Positions 12,944 to 17,864 of a stretch of DNA of 17,864 nucleotides are shown one piece after another (within the stretch, counting starts at the first letter, position 1; the number at the start of each line of letters is the position of its first letter). Both the position numbers and the translations under genes were made by a program. Location of the stretch: the NCBI GenBank assembly GCA_050260095.1, contig JBLNBQ010000019.1, positions 1-17,864 of the forward strand, in the 5' to 3' direction. The DNA comes from JBLNBQ01 sp050260095. GTDB lineage: Bacteria; Bacillota; UBA5301; DYFA01. Below the pieces are notes generated by a model. The model was not told the origin of the DNA and searched no databases. It saw only the letters and a list, made by a program, of their open reading frames with translations.

Positions 12944-13369
12944 GTGGGAGACGGGATGAACGTGGCCGACCTGGCCCTGCGAAAGGCGCTCGACGGTGCG
13001 GCCCTGCGGCATCAGGCCATCGCGGAGAACATCGCCAACGCTGACACCCCTGGCTACAAGCGGGTGGACGTGGACTTCGCCTCGGCGCTCAAGGCGGCGC
13101 TGGGGGAGCAGGTGTCCCCCGGCCGGGGAGTGGCGCTGGCGCGCACCAATCCGGCACATCTCGCCGGCCGTTCCGGAGGCCTCGGCGAGATCAGGCCCGC
13201 CGTGCTCCGGACGAACGACACCGCCACGCGGGCCGACGGGAACAACGTCGACCCCGACCGTGAGATGTCCTTGCTGGCTGAGAACACGATGCTCTACAAC
13301 GCCTTGACGCAAGTGCTCGGGCGACGGCTGGCCATGCTCCGCTCGGCCATCAACGAAGGGAGGCGCTAG
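12944..13369 (+). CDS. flgB: Flagellar basal-body rod protein FlgB
   Basis: FlgB is a proximal rod subunit that sits on the MS ring/export gate and is exported by the flagellar type III system. The signature AENIANADTPGYKRVDVDF (about residues 28-46) is the conserved N-terminal rod motif, and the C-terminal half contains NNVDPDREMSLLAENTMLYNAL, typical of FlgB. The 141-residue length is normal. The frame is open upstream into the riboswitch terminator, so those starts are unlikely. I chose the GTG at 12944 because a perfect AGGAGG (12931-12936) lies seven bases upstream. The ATG at 12956, with a weaker GGAG five bases away, is the alternative. It is the first gene of the operon behind the cyclic-di-GMP riboswitch. 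Confidence 0.93.
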   Translation: MGDGMNVADLALRKALDGAALRHQAIAENIANADTPGYKRVDVDFASALKAALGEQVSPGRGVALARTNPAHLAGRSGGLGEIRPAVLRTNDTATRADGNNVDPDREMSLLAENTMLYNALTQVLGRRLAMLRSAINEGRR

Positions 13370-13372
13370 GCG

Positions 13373-13801
13373 ATGGGACTGTTTGGACCCCTTGAGGTCT
13401 CGGCTTCCGCGCTCACGGCGGAGCGGCTGCGGTTGGACGTCATCGCCAACAATCTCGCCAACGCCAACACCACCCGCACCCCTGGGGGTGGGCCGTACCG
13501 GCGGCAGGTGGTGGTCTTCGGCGCCCGGGAGGAGGCCGGGGCCGGCTGGCCACTGGCGGAGCGTCCGGGGGCGGGCGTCAGGGTGGTGGGAATCAGGCCC
13601 GACACCACGCCTTTCCGGCGGATCTACAACCCGGGGCATCCCGATGCGGACGCCGAGGGCTACGTGCAGATGCCCAACGTCGACCCGGTGGTGGAGATGG
13701 TCGACCTGATGGCGGCGGCCCGGGCCTACGAGGCCAACGTCACCGTGATCAACGAGACCAAGGGCATGGCCCAGCGGGCGCTCGAACTGCTTCGGGGATA
13801 A
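13373..13801 (+). CDS. flgC: Flagellar basal-body rod protein FlgC
   Basis: FlgC is another proximal rod subunit. The 142-residue protein has the usual size. The N terminus carries SALTAERLRLDVIANNLANANTTRT, the typical FlgC rod motif. The C terminus has VQMPNVDPVVEMVDLMAAARAYEANVTVINETKGMAQRALEL, which forms the helical zipper of rod proteins. The ATG is preceded by GGGAGG nine bases upstream and lies three bases after the flgB stop. It belongs to the flgB operon. Confidence 0.96.
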   Translation: MGLFGPLEVSASALTAERLRLDVIANNLANANTTRTPGGGPYRRQVVVFGAREEAGAGWPLAERPGAGVRVVGIRPDTTPFRRIYNPGHPDADAEGYVQMPNVDPVVEMVDLMAAARAYEANVTVINETKGMAQRALELLRG

Positions 13802-13822
13802 GGCGCGAGGAGGGGACGGCCC

Positions 13823-14140
13823 TTGATCGGAGAGACGTCGCGGATCTTTGTGCCCGGCGCGGCCCAGGTGGGCGGCGCGGCGAAGCCGGGCGGGGGCGGA
13901 GCGGCCGGCGAGACCGGTGGACCGACCTTCGCCGATGCGCTCAAGGAGGCGCTCCAGGAAACGAACAACGCCCTGCTCGAGGGGGATCAGGCCGCAGTCC
14001 AGCTGGCGACCGGGGATGCCCGCAACCTGCACGAGGTGATCCTCGCCACGGAGCGGGCGAACCTGGCGCTGCAGTTCACGATGGCGGTCCGCAACAAGCT
14101 GGTCGACGCCTACAACGAGTTGATGCGCATGCCGGTATAG
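13823..14140 (+). CDS. fliE: Flagellar hook-basal body complex protein FliE
   Basis: FliE joins the MS ring and export gate to the rod. The 105-residue protein has the usual length. It has a Gly/Ala-rich flexible N terminus (about residues 12-33), then TFADALKEALQETNNALLEGDQAAV and LHEVILATERANLALQFTMAVRNKLVDAYNELMRMPV, a near-consensus FliE C terminus. The start is TTG with GAGGAGGGG seven bases upstream. It lies 21 bases after flgC and 25 before fliF. Confidence 0.95.
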   Translation: MIGETSRIFVPGAAQVGGAAKPGGGGAAGETGGPTFADALKEALQETNNALLEGDQAAVQLATGDARNLHEVILATERANLALQFTMAVRNKLVDAYNELMRMPV

Positions 14141-14165
14141 CCTTCAGGCGAGGTGAGGCCGACCG

Positions 14166-15746
14166 ATGGATTTGCTCAGAAACCTGCTTGACCAGATCAA
14201 AGCCTTCTGGCAAGGGCTCACCCCCGGGCGCCGGGTGGCTTTGCCGCTGGTCATCGCCCTCTCCGTCGGGCTCTTGGTCTACGGCGTGGCGGTGCTGGGC
14301 CAGCCGAAGTACGTCCCGCTCTTCACCGGAGTTTCGGACGAGGACGCGGGCGCGATCATCGCCAAGCTGAAAGAGAGCAACATCCCCTATCGCCTTGCCG
14401 AGGGGGGGGCGGCCATCCTCGTCCCCCAGGCGCAAGTGTACGAGACGCGCCTCAACCTCGCCAGCCAGGGGCTGCCCAAAGGCGGGGTCGTCGGTTTCGA
14501 ACTCTTCAACGACACGAAGCTCGGCACGACCGACTTCGAGCGGAAACTCAAGTACAACTGGGCTCTCCAGGGCGAGTTGACCCGCACCATCCGGGAAATG
14601 AGCGAGGTCGAGGACGCCCGGGTGCACATCGTCATGCCGGAGCGGTCTCTCTTTATCGAGGAGGAGCGGCAGCCCACGGCGTCGGTGCTTCTCCGGCTCA
14701 AACCGGGCCGTCACCTCACCTCCGAGCAGATCTACGGGATTGCGAACCTTTTGGCCGGTAGCGTCGAGGGGCTCAAGCCGGAGAACGTGACGATCCTCGA
14801 CTCGGCCGGCAACGTTCTCTCCGAGGCCTTGGCCGGTGCGACCCTGCCGGGCGGGGTCTCGGGGCGAGGGGTGCTCGCACAGCTCCAGATCAAGCGCGAG
14901 ACCGAGAAGCAGCTGCAGCAGAGCCTGCAGACCATGCTGGAGCCGCTCTTCGGCTTCGGCAAGGTCGTGGCCAGGGTCAACGTCGAGCTGAACTTCGATT
15001 ACCGGGAGTCCAATACCGAGAACTACACCCCGGTCAACGCCCAGACCGGCACGGGCGTGCTGCGCAGCCGCGAGACGAGCACCGAGAACTACCAGGGGAC
15101 CGGCGGGGCCGGCGGGGTGCCGGGAGTGAGCAGCAACATCCCGGGCTACCAGGCCACGGAGAGTTCCGGCAACGCACAGTACCAGAAGGAGCAGAGCACC
15201 GAGAACTACGAGGTCAGCCGGGCGCAGGAGAAGACGGTGGTGGCGCCCGGGCAGATCAAGCGACTCTCCGTGGCGGTCTGGGTCGACGGCAAGCTCAGCC
15301 AAGCGCAGCAAGCCAGCGTGCGCCAGGCGGTGGCGAGCGCGGTCGGTTTCAGCGAGGAACGTGGCGATCAGCTCTTCATCGACTCCATGAAGTTTGAGAA
15401 CCAGCTCAGCGAGGGCGCGCCCGCGAGCAAGCCCGCTCCGGCGGGCCTGGCGCAGTGGTGGCCGCTCCTGGCCGTCCTCGGGCTTGGGTTGGGCGCGGGG
15501 GTGGCGTTCATGCTCGGGCGGCGGCGGAAAGTGACCCGGGAGGTCGAGGAGCGCAAAGGCCAGGCGCTGGACGTCCTGATCAGCGAGAAACAGGAAGAGA
15601 TCGTGCCAGACCTGCCGAAGGCGACCCTCACCCCGGAGGAACAGGAACGCGAGATCCGGGAACAGCAAGTCAAGAAGATTGCGACCGAACACCCTGAGGA
15701 TTTCGCAGGGCTCATCCGGACCTGGATCGCCGACGATCAGAGGTGA
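14166..15746 (+). CDS. fliF: Flagellar MS-ring protein FliF
   Basis: FliF forms the MS ring in the cytoplasmic membrane, the foundation of the basal body and the mount for FliG. The 526-residue protein has a first membrane helix (about residues 24-45) and ring-building motifs including YVPLFTGVSDEDAGAII, ASQGLPKGGVVGFELF and AGSVEGLKPENVTILDSAG. A Ser/Thr/Gly-rich loop (about 280-355) holds three copies of TENY. A second helix follows (431-451), then a cytosolic tail ending in FAGLIRTWIADD, which binds FliG. The ATG follows GAGGTGAGG. The length is normal. It lies seven bases before fliG. Confidence 0.97.
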   Translation: MDLLRNLLDQIKAFWQGLTPGRRVALPLVIALSVGLLVYGVAVLGQPKYVPLFTGVSDEDAGAIIAKLKESNIPYRLAEGGAAILVPQAQVYETRLNLASQGLPKGGVVGFELFNDTKLGTTDFERKLKYNWALQGELTRTIREMSEVEDARVHIVMPERSLFIEEERQPTASVLLRLKPGRHLTSEQIYGIANLLAGSVEGLKPENVTILDSAGNVLSEALAGATLPGGVSGRGVLAQLQIKRETEKQLQQSLQTMLEPLFGFGKVVARVNVELNFDYRESNTENYTPVNAQTGTGVLRSRETSTENYQGTGGAGGVPGVSSNIPGYQATESSGNAQYQKEQSTENYEVSRAQEKTVVAPGQIKRLSVAVWVDGKLSQAQQASVRQAVASAVGFSEERGDQLFIDSMKFENQLSEGAPASKPAPAGLAQWWPLLAVLGLGLGAGVAFMLGRRRKVTREVEERKGQALDVLISEKQEEIVPDLPKATLTPEEQEREIREQQVKKIATEHPEDFAGLIRTWIADDQR

Positions 15747-15752
15747 CAAGCG

Positions 15753-16766
15753 TTGGCCGGGCGTGGCAAGGAACTCAGCGGCAGGCAGAAGGCGGCAATT
15801 CTGATCATTTCCCTGGGACCCGAGTTGTCGGCCCAGGTGTTCAAGCACCTGCGCGACGACGAGATCGAGGACCTCACCCTCGAGATCGCCAACCTGCGCA
15901 AGATTGACCCGGAAGCCAAAGACCGGGTCATCGAGGAGTTCCGCGACCTGCTGGTGGCCAAGGAGTACATCAGCCAGGGCGGCATCGAGTTCGCCCGCGA
16001 CATCCTGGAACGGGCGGTCGGACCGCACCGCGCCGGGGAGATCATCGGGCGGCTCACCGCCTCCCTCCAGATCAGGCCCTTCGACTTCGCCCGGCGCACC
16101 GATCCCGCCCAACTGCTCAACTTCATCTCCAGCGAGCACCCGCAAACCATCGCCCTGATCATGGCGTATCTCAACCCCGACCAGGCCGGGACGATCCTGG
16201 GCGCGCTCCCGCCGGCCAAGCAGGTGGACGTGGCCCGGCGCCTCGCCACCATGGACCGGACCCCTCCGGAGGTGCTGAACGAAGTCGAGGCGCTCCTCGA
16301 ACGGAAGATCTCCTCCTTCATGACCTCCGAGTACACGAAAGCCGGCGGCGTGGAGGCGACGGTGGAGGTGCTCAACCGGACCGACCGGTCGACCGAGAAG
16401 ACGATCCTCGAGGCGCTGACCGACCAGGATCCGGAGCTGGCGGAAGAACTGAAACGGCGGATGTTCGTCTTCGAGGACATCATCCTGCTCGACGACCGGG
16501 CCATCCAGCAGGTCCTCCGCGAAGTCGAGAGCAAGGACCTCGCCATGGCGCTCAAGACGGCCAGCGAAGAAGTGAGCAACCGCCTCTACAAGAACATGTC
16601 GAAGCGCGCGGCCGAAATGCTGCGGGAAGACATCAAGTTCATGGGCCCGGTCCGGCTCCGCGACGTGGAGGATGCACAGCAGCGGATCGTCAACGTGGTG
16701 CGCAAGCTTGAAGAGGCCGGCGAGATCGTCGTCGCCAGGGGCGGGGGAGATGAGATAGTTGTCTAA
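15753..16766 (+). CDS. fliG: Flagellar motor switch protein FliG
   Basis: FliG is the rotor protein that contacts MotA to generate torque and joins FliM in switching rotation. The 337-residue protein has the normal length. The N-terminal domain (LSGRQKAAILIISLGPELSAQVFKHL) binds FliF. The middle domain contains the EHPQT motif (128-132) with LIMAYLNP. The C-terminal domain contains MFVFEDIILLDDRAIQQVLREV with the charged residues that face MotA, and ends with VEDAQQRIVNVVRKLEEAGEI. The start is TTG with AGAGGTGA just upstream, overlapping the fliF stop region. It overlaps fliH by eight bases. Confidence 0.97.
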   Translation: MAGRGKELSGRQKAAILIISLGPELSAQVFKHLRDDEIEDLTLEIANLRKIDPEAKDRVIEEFRDLLVAKEYISQGGIEFARDILERAVGPHRAGEIIGRLTASLQIRPFDFARRTDPAQLLNFISSEHPQTIALIMAYLNPDQAGTILGALPPAKQVDVARRLATMDRTPPEVLNEVEALLERKISSFMTSEYTKAGGVEATVEVLNRTDRSTEKTILEALTDQDPELAEELKRRMFVFEDIILLDDRAIQQVLREVESKDLAMALKTASEEVSNRLYKNMSKRAAEMLREDIKFMGPVRLRDVEDAQQRIVNVVRKLEEAGEIVVARGGGDEIVV

Positions 16767-17601
16767 GATCATCAAAGCCTCCGACATGGTGCTGGGGCAG
16801 AGTTCCGTCACCATCGCCTCGGCCCCGTGGTCGACGGCCGGCTGGGCGGAGACGGCTGCGACCAGGGCGTGGGACGGTGACGGCGAGGCGGACGACCGCT
16901 GGGAAGAGCGCGCGGACGAGGGGAACGCGGAAGCGGAGAAAGTCCCCGCCGACCTCCCGCCGGAAGTCGCCGAGGCCCGGCAGGCCGCCGCCGAACTGGT
17001 GGAGCAGGCGAGGCAGGAGGCTGAGCGGATCGTCGCCGAGGCGCGCGAGCAGGCCGAGGCTGCCCTGGCGCAGGCCCGCGCCGAGGGCCGGGCTGCAGGG
17101 TTCGAGGACGGCTACCGCGACGGGGCGCGCCAGGGTGAAGAGGCCGGGCGCGCGAAGGCGGAGCGCGAGATGGAAGCGGCAGTCGGCCAGGCGATGAACG
17201 TGCTGGACTTGGCCGTGCACGAGCAGAACCGGATGATCGCCGCCAGCCGGGCGCAAGTGTTAAAGCTCATCCGGAAAGTTGCCGAAAAGATTATCAGGGC
17301 CGAGCTGCGCCTGGATCCCGAGGTCGTCCAGCGCACCGTCGAGGCGGCCCTACGCCTGGTCACCGAGCGAAACCAGGTGCTGATCAGGGTGAACCCGGAG
17401 GAGCTGGCGAAGGCCCGGGAGGGCCAGCCGAGCTACCTCAAGTACTTCGGGACCTCTTCCGTGGTGGAGATCTGCGGGGATCCCGCGGTCACGCCGGGCG
17501 GATGTGTGATCGAAACGGCGGCGGGCAACCTGGATGCCCGGTTGGAAACGCAGCTCGACGAGGTCATGGGAGAGCTGGAGGACAGGCTGCATGGAAGTTG
17601 A
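16759..17601 (+). CDS. fliH: Flagellar assembly protein FliH
   Basis: FliH is a stator-like regulator of the export ATPase FliI that tethers it to the C ring. The 280-residue protein has a poorly conserved, acidic N-terminal region (about 30-65), then an Ala/Glu-rich coiled coil (about 67-140). Within it lies an unbroken run of six glycines spaced four apart (Gly110 to Gly130), the GxxxG repeat known for FliH. The C-terminal domain contains LKLIRKVAEKIIRAEL, VIRVNPEEL-like IRVNPEELAKA and GGCVIETAAGNLDARLETQLDEV, shared with the V/F-ATPase subunit E/delta family. The start is TTG with GGAG nine bases upstream. It overlaps fliG by eight bases and fliI by eleven. Confidence 0.94.
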   Translation: MSKIIKASDMVLGQSSVTIASAPWSTAGWAETAATRAWDGDGEADDRWEERADEGNAEAEKVPADLPPEVAEARQAAAELVEQARQEAERIVAEAREQAEAALAQARAEGRAAGFEDGYRDGARQGEEAGRAKAEREMEAAVGQAMNVLDLAVHEQNRMIAASRAQVLKLIRKVAEKIIRAELRLDPEVVQRTVEAALRLVTERNQVLIRVNPEELAKAREGQPSYLKYFGTSSVVEICGDPAVTPGGCVIETAAGNLDARLETQLDEVMGELEDRLHGS

Positions 17602-17864
17602 CTACGAGGCGGTCCTGGGCCGGGGGCTGTCTGAGGGCCTGGAGGCCCTCGGAGCCTTCGAACCCATCAGGATGCTCGGCAAGGTTAGCCAGGTCATCGG
17701 CCTGACCGTCGAATCGGTCGGGCCCTCGGCGCATCTGGGCGAACTTTGCTACCTGCATCCTCGCCAGGGCGCGCCGCTCCGGGCCGAAGTCGTGGGCTTC
17801 CGCGACGCAAGGGTTCTCCTCATGCCGCTCGGCGAGATGGACGGGTTGGGTCCGGGGGCCGAAG
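17591..17864 (+). CDS. fliI: Flagellum-specific ATPase FliI (3'-truncated by window)
   Basis: FliI is the F1-beta-like ATPase of the flagellar type III export apparatus. Only the first 91 codons are in the window. They encode the N-terminal beta-barrel domain: IRMLGKVSQVIGLTVESVG, HLGELCYLHP, APLRAEVVGFRDARVLLMPLGEMDGLGPGAE, close to the FliI consensus. The Walker motifs lie beyond the window end. The ATG is inside fliH, overlapping its last 11 bases, so the genes are translationally coupled. Position after fliH is the standard order. Confidence 0.95.
   Translation, partial: MEVDYEAVLGRGLSEGLEALGAFEPIRMLGKVSQVIGLTVESVGPSAHLGELCYLHPRQGAPLRAEVVGFRDARVLLMPLGEMDGLGPGAE

Noticed and set aside
15000..15230. 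Triplicated TENY coding repeat in fliF as a possible genetic repeat element
   Set aside because: Related N-x-x-NY repeats occur in the variable loop of many FliF proteins; this is protein-level low complexity, not a mobile or regulatory repeat.
14076..16814. 912-codon minus-strand open frame opposite fliF and fliG
   Set aside because: Antisense shadow of fliF/fliG in GC-rich DNA, low-complexity Leu/Arg/Gly-rich, no family signature.
1..17864. Mobile elements, CRISPR arrays, tRNA or rRNA genes, or a novel defence system
   Set aside because: No transposase, integrase, spaced direct repeats, tRNA cloverleaf or unfamiliar gene cluster was found; apart from the UPF0104 gene the coding content is conserved core genes.

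Overview
This window is a GC-rich (by eye about two thirds G+C) chromosomal segment of a flagellated Firmicute. The gene order is the classic Firmicutes core order: rimM-trmD-rplS-lepB-rbgA, then rnhB-yraN-comM-dprA, then topA-trmFO-codY, then flgB-flgC-fliE-fliF-fliG-fliH-fliI. CodY, RbgA and flagellar genes directly after codY all point to Firmicutes. The GC content, the frequent GTG/TTG starts and a CodY sensor domain of clostridial character suggest a high-GC, possibly thermophilic Clostridia-like or Symbiobacterium/Limnochordia-like lineage. I cannot name the genus.

Layout. (1) 1-3162: ribosome maturation, tRNA m1G37 methylation, ribosomal protein L19, signal peptidase I and the 50S assembly GTPase RbgA. 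A strong promoter sits over the trmD stop codon, and an intrinsic terminator lies between rplS and lepB. (2) 3123-4178: one minus-strand gene for a multi-pass membrane protein of the UPF0104/flippase-like family. It is wedged between rbgA and rnhB and overlaps the rbgA 3' end. (3) 4270-8014: RNase HII, a YraN nuclease-fold protein, a ComM-type AAA+ ATPase and DprA, tightly packed. (4) 8170-12535: TopA with its own promoter, TrmFO overlapping topA by 50 bases, and CodY with its own promoter and leader hairpin, ending in a strong intrinsic terminator. (5) 12536-12943: a roughly 400-base non-coding region. (6) 12944-17864: the start of a flagellar basal-body/export operon, cut by the window end inside fliI.

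The most interesting element is in the 400-base gap before flgB. I read a class-I cyclic-di-GMP riboswitch (GEMM-I), with the three ligand-contacting bases identifiable by alignment to the V. cholerae Vc2 aptamer. It is followed by a terminator hairpin with a U tract and an overlapping, mutually exclusive antiterminator hairpin. The simplest model is that cyclic-di-GMP controls read-through into the whole flagellar operon, as is known for the flgB operon of Clostridioides difficile. CodY, encoded just upstream, may add nutritional control, but the only CodY-like site I see is weak.

The rest is well-known housekeeping machinery. Its points of note are regulatory (promoters, leader hairpins, a shared palindromic motif in the topA and codY promoters), organisational (the inserted antisense membrane-protein gene; no xerC-hslV-hslU between trmFO and codY) or small residue-level oddities.
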